A stretch of DNA of 64,000 nt from Thalassotalea euphylliae (GTDB taxonomy: Bacteria; Pseudomonadota; Gammaproteobacteria; Enterobacterales; Alteromonadaceae): the NCBI RefSeq assembly GCF_003390375.1, contig NZ_QUOT01000001.1, forward strand, positions 124,001 to 188,000. Reading direction: 5' to 3'. This document shows, piece after piece, positions 1 through 7,542 of the stretch. The notes below the pieces were generated by a model. That model ran no database searches. It was not told the DNA's origin and saw only the letters and a list, made by a program, of their open reading frames with translations. Every line of letters starts with the position of its first letter. Within the stretch, counting starts at the first letter, position 1. The translations under genes were made by a program, and so were the position numbers.

Positions 1-38
1 AGGAGAAGTACAAGGACAGAGGCGACCACAAATCTCAT
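1..38 (-). CDS. Start of a secreted or membrane protein, cut by window edge
   Basis: On the minus strand an ATG at 38-36 opens a frame reading MRFVVASVLVLL up to the window edge. The residues look like the start of a signal peptide or membrane anchor. A GAGGTG Shine-Dalgarno sequence lies about 7 bases upstream. Only 12 codons are visible, so the product cannot be named. The start is inferred from the ribosome-binding site and the hydrophobic run. Confidence 0.45.
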   Translation of the reverse strand, partial: MRFVVASVLVLL

Positions 39-410
39 TGTTACACCTCAATTGAGCTAGAAAGTTTGGAGTTGTTGAGTCGGGTTAACGGTAGAAATAC
101 CATTGTAAATCAAGTCCTTTTGACGCGAATTGCAAGTGCTAGCGTAATAGAATAGCCATGTTAATTCAATGGCTTATATGTACTTATAAACCTGTAGTTA
201 GCACCTTATCTATTATTAAAATCAGCCACTGCGTTAAAAACCGTATTATTGCAACCTATGTCCAGTTACCAATATTCCATGTAACTGATACAGTTTAATA
301 CTGTTTTTGTTTGTAGCTTGGTTTAGCTAATATCCATCTCTTATTATTGCCAGCAAGCCGTTTTGTGCTTGCTGCGAGCACTGACATTCATCTGCAAAAC
401 ACAGGTATTT
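39..410. other. Intergenic region, no gene seen
   Basis: This spacer separates the leftward gene at the edge from the aldehyde dehydrogenase. I see no convincing ORF, RNA gene or terminator. It is AT-rich and must hold the divergent promoters, but no -35/-10 pair stands out. Confidence 0.5.
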
Positions 411-1739
411 ATGAAACTGACGTCTTTTGACCCTAGCAACCAACAAGCTTTAGGTGAGGTAGAAGTTGCCACTAGTGAGCAAATTCACGAGTACATTCAA
501 AGTGCAAAAGTCTATCAAAAGCAATGGCGACAATTGCCACTGGCTGAACGCGTTGAAATCGTATACAAGGCATTTATGTCGTTATCGCCGTATAGTGATG
601 AGCTTGCAGTATTGCTGTCAAAAGAAATGGGTAAAGATATTGATCGCAGTACTAGCGAGGTACGCGGCGCTATTTTTGCGGGTAGTCATTATGCCAAAGA
701 GGCAGGCGCGGCATTATCACCAAGAAATGATGGCAGTAATATAAGCTATCGAGCATTGGGTGTATGTGCAGTTATATCACCGTGGAATTATCCGTTGGCA
801 ATGGCTGTTAACTTAATAGTGCCTGCACTCATTGCTGGTAACACTGTGGTGTTCAAACCATCAGAGCAAACGCCATTAATTGCCGAGCAGTTCATCGCGC
901 ACCTAAATCATCACTTACCTAAAAATTTAATAACCATCGTTCATGGTGATGGCGCGGTGGGAGAAGTGCTAGCTGGGCATCAAGATATTGCTTTAGTTGC
1001 GTTTACAGGCTCGCAAGCGGTGGGCAAAAAGATTATGAAATCAGCTGCATCAAGTTTAAAACGCTTAGTAATGGAACTTGGTGGTAACGATCCAATGATC
1101 GTTTTAAAAGATGCTGATTTAGATGCCGCTGCACGTTTTGCCGTGGCTAGTAGCTTTGAAAATGCCGGGCAAATGTGTACATCAACCGAGCGCATTTATG
1201 TTGAAAAAGCCGTCGCTCAATGTTTTATAGACCGAGTTGTAACGATCGCCAGGTATTACCAAACAGGTGCCTGGGATGAACCAAACGCCCATATCGGCCC
1301 TATTGTGAGCAAAAAGCAACTGGCTAAAATTACAGAACATATGGAAGATGCGCGAGAAAAGGGCGCACATGTGCTACTGGGTGGTGATGTTAAGCAAGGC
1401 AACTTTTTTAACCCAACAGTGTTAACGAATTTGTCGCCAAACATGCTAATGGAACAAGAAGAAACGTTCGGGCCAGTTGTTGCTATTGCTGAGGTAGATT
1501 CCGTTGCTGAAGCCATTTATCGCGCGAACGACTCTGATTACGGCTTAGGAGCGGTAGTATTTGGTCGCGAACAAGTAGCAGAGGTTGCCAATCAATTAGA
1601 AGCCGGCATGATTGGTATTAACAAAGGTGCTGGTGGCGGTGGCGCTAGCCCTTGGGTAGGGGCTAAACAAAGTGGTTTTGGCTTTCACGGCGGCTTTGAC
1701 GGTCATCGTCAATTCGCGCAAGTCACCGTCATTAGTTAG
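411..1739 (+). CDS. NAD(P)-dependent aldehyde dehydrogenase (succinate-semialdehyde dehydrogenase type)
   Basis: Aldehyde dehydrogenase superfamily enzyme that oxidises an aldehyde to the acid with NAD(P)+. The general-base motif MELGGND (Glu about residue 222) and the nucleophile in GQMCTS (Cys about residue 256) have the family's usual 34-residue spacing. The cofactor-fold signature SPWNYPL and the C-terminal motif SGFGFHGG are also present. The ATG at 411 (MKLTSFDP) is preferred over an in-frame TTG at 363: an AGGT-like ribosome-binding site precedes it and it gives 442 residues, near the 450-480 usual for the family. Overall similarity in memory is to GabD/Sad-type enzymes. The true substrate is not shown, and the neighbours do not form an obvious GABA pathway. 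Confidence 0.85.
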   Translation: MKLTSFDPSNQQALGEVEVATSEQIHEYIQSAKVYQKQWRQLPLAERVEIVYKAFMSLSPYSDELAVLLSKEMGKDIDRSTSEVRGAIFAGSHYAKEAGAALSPRNDGSNISYRALGVCAVISPWNYPLAMAVNLIVPALIAGNTVVFKPSEQTPLIAEQFIAHLNHHLPKNLITIVHGDGAVGEVLAGHQDIALVAFTGSQAVGKKIMKSAASSLKRLVMELGGNDPMIVLKDADLDAAARFAVASSFENAGQMCTSTERIYVEKAVAQCFIDRVVTIARYYQTGAWDEPNAHIGPIVSKKQLAKITEHMEDAREKGAHVLLGGDVKQGNFFNPTVLTNLSPNMLMEQEETFGPVVAIAEVDSVAEAIYRANDSDYGLGAVVFGREQVAEVANQLEAGMIGINKGAGGGGASPWVGAKQSGFGFHGGFDGHRQFAQVTVIS

Positions 1740-1782
1740 TGCCCCCAGCTATTAAATTAAAGCTAGTTAGAGAAAAGCTAGT

Positions 1783-2574
1783 TTGAGTAAAGGTTATCAT
1801 TATATGTTAGGTAAAGGTTTTTATGTTGTTGAGCACGAGCAGGGAGCCGAGAACGATAATATTCAGCTTTGGGGCAATAAAGGGGAAAACCCTGCAGAGC
1901 TCAGCGCTAAAGCTTCAAATCAAGTAAATTTGGTGCCTGTACCTGAAGTGCCAGGTGCATTTCAATTGCTCAATGTATTATCGCATGAGGAATGTCATCG
2001 ATTGATTGATATCGCTGAAACACTTGGCTTTAATCAAGATGCAGCGGTTTCACTTCCTAGGCATATTCGGCATAACGACAGTTTAACTTGGCTTACCGAC
2101 AACACTACAGAGTCACTTATTTGGCAGCGTTGCCAAGCTGCAATGTCGGCTGGTATAGAAGTGATTGGTGGTATGGCGCCGCTTGGCATTAATCAACGCT
2201 TTCGTTTCTACAAATATGGCGAAGGTGATTTTTTCAAACCTCATACCGATGGTTCATGGCCAGGTAGTAAATTGATTGATGGTGTACACGTGCAAAACGC
2301 GTTCGACGATCGCTACAGCCAAATGACCTTTTTAATACTGCTTTCTGAAGACTTTGATGGTGGCGACACTCAATTTTGGATTAATGATGCAGAGCCTAGC
2401 AGACCTGCACAACGCGGTCAGCCAGCTAGGCAAGTGAATGTAAGAACCCCTGCTGGCAGTGTATTGTGTTTTCCCCACGGTATGCATCCATTGCACTGCG
2501 TGCACAGTTCAGAGCCAATCACGCGGGGAACGAAATACATTATTCGCACTGATTTACTGTTTCCACTCGATTAA
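1783..2574 (+). CDS. 2-oxoglutarate/Fe(II)-dependent oxygenase (prolyl 4-hydroxylase-like)
   Basis: Predicted non-heme iron dioxygenase. The double-stranded beta-helix core holds the iron-binding HxD (His154, Asp156 in FKPHTDGSW) and a distal His at about 241 (CVHSSEP). A basic residue follows at about 248-251 (TRGTKYIIR) to bind 2-oxoglutarate. The segment QMTFLILLSEDFDGGDTQFW is typical of the prolyl-4-hydroxylase alpha-subunit-like domain. Length is 263 residues from TTG 1783, or 256 from ATG 1804; neither start has a strong ribosome-binding site. It follows the dehydrogenase by 43 bases and may share its transcript. The substrate is unknown. Confidence 0.75.
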   Translation: MSKGYHYMLGKGFYVVEHEQGAENDNIQLWGNKGENPAELSAKASNQVNLVPVPEVPGAFQLLNVLSHEECHRLIDIAETLGFNQDAAVSLPRHIRHNDSLTWLTDNTTESLIWQRCQAAMSAGIEVIGGMAPLGINQRFRFYKYGEGDFFKPHTDGSWPGSKLIDGVHVQNAFDDRYSQMTFLILLSEDFDGGDTQFWINDAEPSRPAQRGQPARQVNVRTPAGSVLCFPHGMHPLHCVHSSEPITRGTKYIIRTDLLFPLD

Positions 2575-2671
2575 TAGCGTGGTGTATTCGTTTCGATAGC
2601 GCTGCGGTTTAACCAAAAATTTAGCCTAGCGCTCAACGTTACATTTTCTTATATGAAAACAGCAATGCCGA

Positions 2672-3289
2672 TTATTTGCGGACTTCGAAAACTCGCGTTA
2701 GCTGTTGCTCTAGATCTGGCGTTTGGCAAAAGCCCAACGCCAGAGGGTAAGCCTGATTCTCTTCAACAAAAAACAAAGCAGGGAAGCCTTGAACCTGCAA
2801 TTGCTGACTCATGGTAAGGTGCTGTTGTAACCTTTGTTCGATCTCTGGTGATAACAGCACTTGCAAAAATAACTGGCGCTCTAACCCTATCGCCGCAGCG
2901 CAATCTGCCAATGTATCGACTAACGCTGGATTTTTGGCTTGCTGGTAGTAGGCGGTTTGAATGGCTTTTACCATCAGAGGGGCATTGCCTTGCTGAATAT
3001 GTTCAGCGCTAAGTACAGCGCGACAAGCAGGGTAAGTTGAGCGATAGGGCGTATTAAGCTGCCAAAAGTCGTGATTAAATTTTGCCTGTGATCTTGCTTC
3101 GATTTGGTGCCAATATTGAGCAATGGTTTGTTGAAGCTCAGCGGGCATTGGCATTGTGCTATCGGGAGCTAACCCACCCATGATCCACTCAACCTCTGCC
3201 TCTGGATGATTCGCCAGAAACGAGGTTAATTCAGGAGCAAATCCGTAACACCAACCACACATAGGGTCCATTACGTAGACTAGTCGCAC
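2672..3289 (-). CDS. DsbA-family thioredoxin-like oxidoreductase
   Basis: 205-residue protein with an N-terminal active-site motif CGWC (residues 11-14), a helical insertion, and a GFPALFF segment (about residue 170) that supplies the cis-proline of the thioredoxin fold. This is the DsbA/FrnE-like group. No signal peptide is present, so it is probably cytoplasmic, unlike true periplasmic DsbA. The GTG start at 3289 follows a GAGGT ribosome-binding site. It is convergent with the oxygenase gene. The exact substrate is unknown. Confidence 0.75.
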   Translation of the reverse strand: MRLVYVMDPMCGWCYGFAPELTSFLANHPEAEVEWIMGGLAPDSTMPMPAELQQTIAQYWHQIEARSQAKFNHDFWQLNTPYRSTYPACRAVLSAEHIQQGNAPLMVKAIQTAYYQQAKNPALVDTLADCAAAIGLERQLFLQVLLSPEIEQRLQQHLTMSQQLQVQGFPALFFVEENQAYPLALGFCQTPDLEQQLTRVFEVRK

Positions 3290-3396
3290 AACTACCTCTT
3301 TTTATATCGGGTTATTTTATAGTACATATTGTTTTAAACATTTACTTTTTAATACATGCACAATTGCAAGCTAGCAACAATGCTTTACCATATATT

Positions 3397-4266
3397 CTAT
3401 GGGGTCAAGCGCGTTGATGAGTTTACTATAAGTGGAACAGCATGATTTGCTTTGATGACTTCTGCTCCCTGTTGACTTCGAACAAAACGTAGAAAACTTT
3501 TTACTCTTTCTTTTGGTTTATCCGATGTTATTAAATACAAATTGCGAGTTAGCCCGTATGTGTTGTTAAGCACATTATCCGTTGTCGGTAAAATACCATT
3601 AATGCCGATCGGTGCTATTTTGTTATCGCTTTGTGACACTCTCACGAGTGTTGTCATCCCTATCGCGCCACGTTCATTTGCAATCGCTCGCGCCATTTGC
3701 CCAGATTTTTTCTTAATTTGAACATTTTTCGCAAGTGTTAACTGAGCAAAGCAGGACACTTTGGCCAAGAATACCTCAGAATCTACTTCATCCGCGGGCC
3801 TAATAAACGGTGCTATTGCAATGTCTGCGCCTCCAAGTTGTTGCCAATTCGTAATCGCGCCACTGTATGTCGCACATAACTGTTGCTCAGAAATCGAATC
3901 AACCTTTACGGTGTGATTCACTCCCATTACAACCGCAACTTTAGCAAAGGGATGCACGCGCAAATTTAGTTGAGCTAGTTGGCTCACGTCAAAACCATGG
4001 CTAGCCATTGCGATATCAATTTTATTGTTTTTCAACGCCGCTATACGTTTTTTAGGGCTTAAGCCTTGACCTATTTGAATATTAGGTGAGCTAGCACTTT
4101 CTAAATAGTGTTGAGCCAATACTTCAATAAGCGGCTTAACGCCGGTTGAACCATCAATCACTAAAGCTGCATTATTTTTTGAGTGGGCTGCAAAATTGAC
4201 AACAGCAAGAAAAAATAGACTTAGCGCTAACTTATACAATTGGAAATCTCTTGGTGTAATTGGCAT
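3397..4266 (-). CDS. Periplasmic phosphate-type substrate-binding protein (PstS-like domain)
   Basis: 289-residue protein with an N-terminal hydrophobic signal segment (about residues 8-29) followed by a PBP-like fold. The phrase LVIDGSTGVKPLIEVLAQHY matches the start of PstS-like domains, and IDIAMASHGFD and RAIANERGAIG are also typical. No permease or ATPase genes lie next to it, so it may work as an orphan receptor or have another role. Phosphate is not proven as the ligand. The gene is the last chromosomal gene before the distal end of the integron, which begins less than 110 bases upstream of its start. Confidence 0.65.
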   Translation of the reverse strand: MPITPRDFQLYKLALSLFFLAVVNFAAHSKNNAALVIDGSTGVKPLIEVLAQHYLESASSPNIQIGQGLSPKKRIAALKNNKIDIAMASHGFDVSQLAQLNLRVHPFAKVAVVMGVNHTVKVDSISEQQLCATYSGAITNWQQLGGADIAIAPFIRPADEVDSEVFLAKVSCFAQLTLAKNVQIKKKSGQMARAIANERGAIGMTTLVRVSQSDNKIAPIGINGILPTTDNVLNNTYGLTRNLYLITSDKPKERVKSFLRFVRSQQGAEVIKANHAVPLIVNSSTRLTP

Positions 4267-4373
4267 TTATCGTAATTAGACTGCCTATTTTAAAAACGAA
4301 AAAGTCAATCGCTTGATGTATCGAGGCATAATGGCCTCCTCATTGAGATAAGAAGGTGTCCACTAAAACGGGG

Positions 4374-4404
4374 GAGCTAAATTGTCCGTTTCAACGCCTT
4401 GTTA
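4374..4404 (-). other. attC remnant A (distal end of the integron)
   Basis: The arm ending GTCCGTTTCAACGCCTTGTTA closely resembles the right arms of attC C (6751-6844) and attC B. The matching left arm with a TAACG core is absent, so only the R''/L'' side remains. It would be the attC of the distal toxin-antitoxin cassette. The truncation probably fixes the end of the array. Confidence 0.65.
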
Positions 4405-4462
4405 CTCACTACCACTATAGTTGCAACATGCTACAATGAACCCAAATAATTAGGAGGAAATT

Positions 4463-4684
4463 ATGGCAACAGCAAGCATTAGATTAGACCAAGACTTAGT
4501 TGAAAAAGCTAGCATTATGGCTAAAGCCTTGAACCGTACGACCCCCAAACAAATAGAGCATTGGGCTAAAATCGGTGAAATGATGGAAGACAACCCTGAT
4601 TTGCCCTATGAGTTTGTACGGCAAGCAATTATTGCCAAGGCCGAAAAAGAAGCTGGAAAGCTAGAGGCTTACGAGTTTGGCTAA
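4463..4684 (+). CDS. ParD-like type II antitoxin
   Basis: 73-residue protein starting MATASIRLDQDLVEKA, a ribbon-helix-helix style N-terminus. The segment NRTTPKQIEHWAKIGEMMEDNPDLPYEFV is typical of the ParD-like antitoxin family (PF11903 type, from memory). A strong AGGAGG ribosome-binding site lies 7 bases before the ATG. The toxin frame overlaps its last codons. It would bind and neutralise the toxin and repress the operon. The partner toxin is split by IS481 copy 1, so this antitoxin is now probably an orphan. It reads opposite to the cassette orientation. Confidence 0.8.
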   Translation: MATASIRLDQDLVEKASIMAKALNRTTPKQIEHWAKIGEMMEDNPDLPYEFVRQAIIAKAEKEAGKLEAYEFG

Positions 4685-4832
4685 AATTACTCAAGTTTTA
4701 CAAACCGCTAGCTTTAAGAAAGCAGCTAAGAAATTACACAAAAATCAAAAAGCAGATCTTGATAACGCTATACGTGAATTGATGATAAACCCTGAACTAG
4801 GAGAGCAAAAGAAAGGTGATTTATCATTTATG

Positions 4833-6037
4833 TGTACTAGTTCAGACTTGATCTGACAGTTACCCGTTTTTCAATCGGTGACTGTCAGTTTAGATTTGAG
4901 CTAAATTCTTCTCAGCCCAAATCGATTTTCCATCAAGTAATGTTTCAAGTGGCGTTCTGCCACAGCACATTTTGCCCTGATGAGTTCGATCATTATTGTA
5001 ATAAACCATCCATTCGTCCAGATCCTTTTGTAATTCCTCTAACGAGCCATAGAGCCTCTTACGGAACGTAACCTGATAAAACTCCTGCAATATTGTTTTG
5101 TGGAAACGTTCACAGATACCATTTGTCTGCGGTGACATCGCTTTCGTTTTTGTATGATCGATATCATTTATTGCTAGATAAAGCTGGTAATCATGATGTT
5201 CAACCTTGCCACAATACTCAGTGCCTCGGTCTGTGAGAATGCGTAACATTGGTAGCTCGTGCTGCTCGAAGTAAGGCAAAACCTTGTCGTTGAGTATGTC
5301 AGCAGCAGTGATTGGCGTTTTCGTTGTGTAGAGCTTGGCAAATGCAACCTTGCTGTAAGTATCAACGAACGTCTGCTGGTAGATACGGCCAACACCTTTT
5401 AGATTACCCACATAAAACGTGTCCTGTGAGCCTAGGTAGCCCGGATGAGCCGTTTCTATCTCGCCACAAGCTTCATCATCGTTCTTTTTCTTCTCAAGTG
5501 CAGCAACTTGAGCATCGGTGAGAATGATGCCGTCGTTAGCGACTTTCTCTTCAAGCGCTTTCAGCCGTTTTTTGAAGTTTTCTAAGTCATGGCGCAACCA
5601 GATTGAACGCACGCCACTGGCAGATACAAATACGCCTTGCTTACGAAGTTCATTGCTGGTTCTGACTTGGCCGTGCGCGGGGTATTCAATGGCATAATCC
5701 ATTACTGCTTTTTCGGTTTTTTCATCAACACGATTTTTTATATTTGGTTTTCGGCGGGACTTATCAATAAGCGCATCAATGCCGCCATCTTCAGCCAGCT
5801 CTTGATAACGATAAAATGTATCTCGTGATACGCCCATCACTTTGCAAGCTCTGGATACATTACCAAGTTCTTCAGCTAGGTTGAGCAAACCTGCTTTGTG
5901 TTTAATGATTGGATTGTTAGTATGAAGCATGAGAGTTACCTCTTTGTTTGTTTTGATTAAAGATTCAGCACCTTTATCAAAACGGGTAACTCTCTACTTT
6001 TCAAGAAGATGTGTCAGATCTTGTCTGAACTAATTCA
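4833..6037 (-). mobile_element. IS481-family insertion sequence, copy 1 (1205 bp)
   Basis: The ends are TGTACTAG and its imperfect inverted match TGAATTAG, each followed by TTCAGAC; the terminal repeats agree at 22 of 26 positions. The element is flanked by a 7-bp target duplication ATTTATG at 4826-4832 and 6038-6044. It carries one transposase gene on the minus strand. It has the same length as copy 2 (10140-11344), and the transposases are identical, suggesting recent transposition. Confidence 0.95.
4890..5930 (-). CDS. IS481-family transposase, copy 1
   Basis: 346-residue DDE transposase. Residues 1-100 form helix-turn-helix modules (NVSRACKVMGVSRDTFYRY, then RTSNELRKQGVFVSASGVRSI). The integrase core follows, with Asp in FVDTYSKVAFA, Asp in LTDRGTEYCG and Glu in NGICERFHKTI. 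The C-terminal motif RTHQGKMCCGRTPLETLLDGK is characteristic of the IS481 group. The protein is identical to that of copy 2. It has no frameshift and looks active. Confidence 0.95.
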   Translation of the reverse strand: MLHTNNPIIKHKAGLLNLAEELGNVSRACKVMGVSRDTFYRYQELAEDGGIDALIDKSRRKPNIKNRVDEKTEKAVMDYAIEYPAHGQVRTSNELRKQGVFVSASGVRSIWLRHDLENFKKRLKALEEKVANDGIILTDAQVAALEKKKNDDEACGEIETAHPGYLGSQDTFYVGNLKGVGRIYQQTFVDTYSKVAFAKLYTTKTPITAADILNDKVLPYFEQHELPMLRILTDRGTEYCGKVEHHDYQLYLAINDIDHTKTKAMSPQTNGICERFHKTILQEFYQVTFRKRLYGSLEELQKDLDEWMVYYNNDRTHQGKMCCGRTPLETLLDGKSIWAEKNLAQI

Positions 6038-6183
6038 ATTTATGCGCGTATATAAGTTCAAGATGGTAAAGCAATTAACTTTGCTAGGGTACAGCTACGA
6101 AGATGGTGCCGTTGTACTTGAACTTCTCACCTTTGGCTCCAACGAAAATTTCTATCGGGATGCAAAGAGACTATTTTGAGTTA

Positions 6184-6281
6184 TAACGCTTTAGTTAAAC
6201 GGCTTGTAATGGTTGGCTTGTGTTTTTGCGTCTTTTGCAAAAACCGAGACAAGCGTTACAAGTCCGATTGAACTACTTGTA
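6184..6281 (-). other. attC B (cassette recombination site) with altered R'' core
   Basis: On the plus strand it begins TAACGCTTTAG and ends GTCCGATTGAACTACTTGTA. The arms ggCTTGTAAtggttggCTTG and CAAGcgTTACAAG pair with each other. It is the attC of the 149-residue cassette. The R'' core reads CTTGTA where other sites have CTTGTTA, so one base has been lost or changed, which may weaken recombination. Confidence 0.8.
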
Positions 6282-6285
6282 TGCT

Positions 6286-6735
6286 TTACCAAAATCTCCA
6301 CCAAGGCTTACCGTTGGAATTACTAGAAAATTCCTGATACCTTCTCTCGACCATGGCTGAGAAATGACTGAAATCATGCTCACTCTCGCCTTTAACATAC
6401 ATGAGAGCACCAAATGAATCTGCGTAATCCGGTAAGTAGAGCGCACCTTCCTTTCCATAGTATTCTTTAAGGAATTCATTGCCTTGATCGTTGAAATCTT
6501 CATCCGTTAACTTACTGTCGCACCAGCGCATAAAAAAATCTGTTGCGCTTATCTCATTGGCAATAACTTTTTGTAGATCACTATTACTTGATTCATCTTC
6601 AGTGTGAATTTCACCAGCCCATCCCTTTTGGAAGCACCACTTCATTATTAAAGCTATGTGAGTAGCTCCATATTCCTCTGGCGACCCCTCAGGAAATTCA
6701 CCTCCATAGTGCCAGCTTGCATCGTCGTACTTCAT
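6286..6735 (-). CDS. Small soluble cassette protein (DUF7832-like)
   Basis: 149 residues from the ATG at 6735, which has a perfect AAGGAG ribosome-binding site just upstream; the longer reading from 6771 would start inside attC C and is rejected. The N-terminus MKYDDASWHYGGEFPEG and the stretch GATHIALIMKWCFQKGW resemble a small uncharacterised family I recall as DUF7832. The protein is acidic with a Trp-rich end (GKPWWRFW), with no signal or membrane segment. It lies in the cassette direction. The function is unknown; some relatives of such proteins are found among immunity proteins, but nothing here shows that. Confidence 0.6.
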   Translation of the reverse strand: MKYDDASWHYGGEFPEGSPEEYGATHIALIMKWCFQKGWAGEIHTEDESSNSDLQKVIANEISATDFFMRWCDSKLTDEDFNDQGNEFLKEYYGKEGALYLPDYADSFGALMYVKGESEHDFSHFSAMVERRYQEFSSNSNGKPWWRFW

Positions 6736-6750
6736 AACTCTCCTTGCATA

Positions 6751-6844
6751 TAACGCTGCGTTAAGCGGCAAATAACTGTTGGCTATAATGTTAAGCGAAG
6801 CGAAACCGAGACAACAGTTATTTGTCCGTTTGAACGCCTTGTTA
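6751..6844 (-). other. attC C (cassette recombination site)
   Basis: On the plus strand it runs TAACGCTGCGTTAAGCGGC to GTCCGTTTGAACGCCTTGTTA. The long arms AAATAACTGTTGGCT and the near complement GACAACAGTTATTTGTCC pair. It is a complete, VCR-like attC of the ParDE cassette with good R' and R'' cores. Confidence 0.9.
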
Positions 6845-6874
6845 TAGGCCCAATACTTGAACTATACTACAGAA

Positions 6875-6901
6875 ATACCATTTTTAGGTATATTTTGGTA
6901 T
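6875..6901 (+). promoter_or_regulatory. Probable ParD operator
   Basis: ATACC-N7-GGTAT forms an inverted repeat at 6875-6891, and a third GGTAT follows at 6897-6901, immediately before the AGGAGC ribosome-binding site of parD. Type II antitoxins of the ribbon-helix-helix kind bind such short repeats to repress their own operon. The assignment is inferred from position and symmetry. Confidence 0.45.
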
Positions 6902-6914
6902 CAGGAGCAAGTTT

Positions 6915-7151
6915 ATGGCTAAAAACACTAGTATCACACTCGGCGATCATTTTGATGGCTTTATCGCAAACCAAATTCAAAGTGGCCGCTACGGCTCTGC
7001 AAGTGAAGTTATCCGCTCTGCATTGCGCTTGCTAGAAACACAGGAAACCAAATTAAACACTTTACGTCAACTACTAGCTGAAGGTGAAGAAAGTGGTATG
7101 GTTGACTATAACATGGATGATTTTATTGCAGAGTTAGATAATGAGAAGTAA
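6915..7151 (+). CDS. parD: ParD-family antitoxin
   Basis: 78-residue protein. It has a ribbon-helix-helix N-terminus (TSITLGDHFDGFIANQIQSG) and the family hallmark RYGSASEVIRSALRLLE. The acidic C-terminal tail ends MDDFIAELDNEK and would wrap the toxin. An AGGAG ribosome-binding site precedes the ATG. Its stop lies 2 bases before the toxin's GTG, as expected for translational coupling. It reads opposite to the cassette direction and so must use its own promoter; such pairs are thought to stabilise integron arrays. Confidence 0.92.
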   Translation: MAKNTSITLGDHFDGFIANQIQSGRYGSASEVIRSALRLLETQETKLNTLRQLLAEGEESGMVDYNMDDFIAELDNEK

Positions 7152-7153
7152 AC

Positions 7154-7453
7154 GTGAAGCCATTTCAACTTACTGCAAAAGCTAAGTCTGATTTAAAGGA
7201 CATCGCTCTTTTCACACAGCGACGTTGGGGACGAGAGCAACGAAATATTTATATTAAACAATTTGATGAATCTTTCTGGCTTTTGGCAGAAAACCCTGAT
7301 GTTGGTAAAAGTTGTGATGAAATTCGTTTAGGTTACCGAAAATTCCCACAAGGTAGCCATGTTATCTTTTATAAGCAGGTTGATAGTCAACACATTCAAA
7401 TCATAAGGATTTTGCACAAAAGCATGGATGTGACTCCTATCTTTAGCACATAA
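7154..7453 (+). CDS. parE: ParE-family toxin
   Basis: 99-residue toxin of the RelE/ParE superfamily. KPFQLTAKAKSDLKDIALFTQRRWG is the typical N-terminus, LAENPDVGKSCDEIRLGYRKFPQGSHVIFYK is the typical core, and IIRILHKSMD is the typical end. Members of the ParE branch inhibit DNA gyrase. It starts at GTG 7154, coupled to parD. Its stop codon TAA (7451-7453) is the first three bases of the next attC core, so the ORF ends exactly where the cassette joins its neighbour. The gene is intact. Confidence 0.92.
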   Translation: MKPFQLTAKAKSDLKDIALFTQRRWGREQRNIYIKQFDESFWLLAENPDVGKSCDEIRLGYRKFPQGSHVIFYKQVDSQHIQIIRILHKSMDVTPIFST

Positions 7454-7542
7454 CGAATGATATGGACTCCCCGCTCGGCATCTTTCTCTAGCGAGTGTGC
7501 CATAGTGAAGTTGATTATTTGCTTCAATTGAGGAGAGTCCAT

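Larger units (their letters stand above)
4677..6179 (+). pseudogene. RelE/ParE-family toxin gene split by IS481 copy 1
   Basis: The frame begins at TTG 4677, overlapping the antitoxin's end, and reads AKITQVLQTASFKKAAKKL and on to a Met codon at 4830-4832. There the IS begins and a stop follows at 4854-4856. After the IS and one copy of the duplicated ATTTATG, the same frame continues from 6045 (RVYKFKMVKQLTLLGYSYED) to TGA at 6177-6179. Removing the IS and one repeat restores a 96-codon toxin of normal RelE/ParE size. The residues fit that family; the precise subfamily is not settled. The gene is inactive as it stands, but exact excision would repair it. Confidence 0.85.

Noticed and set aside
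1..410. Promoter elements for the aldehyde dehydrogenase
   Set aside because: Several weak -10-like words occur but no well-spaced -35/-10 pair could be singled out.
5174..5828. Small ORFs on both strands within the IS481 element (also at 10481-11135 and 11584-11775)
   Set aside because: Shadows of the 346-residue transposase; they recur only because the IS does.
6281..6284. ATG after CTTGT at attC B as an IS492-like footprint (element starts ATGGATAA)
   Set aside because: The bases continue ATGCTTT and do not match the IS end beyond three bases, so a lost element is not supported.
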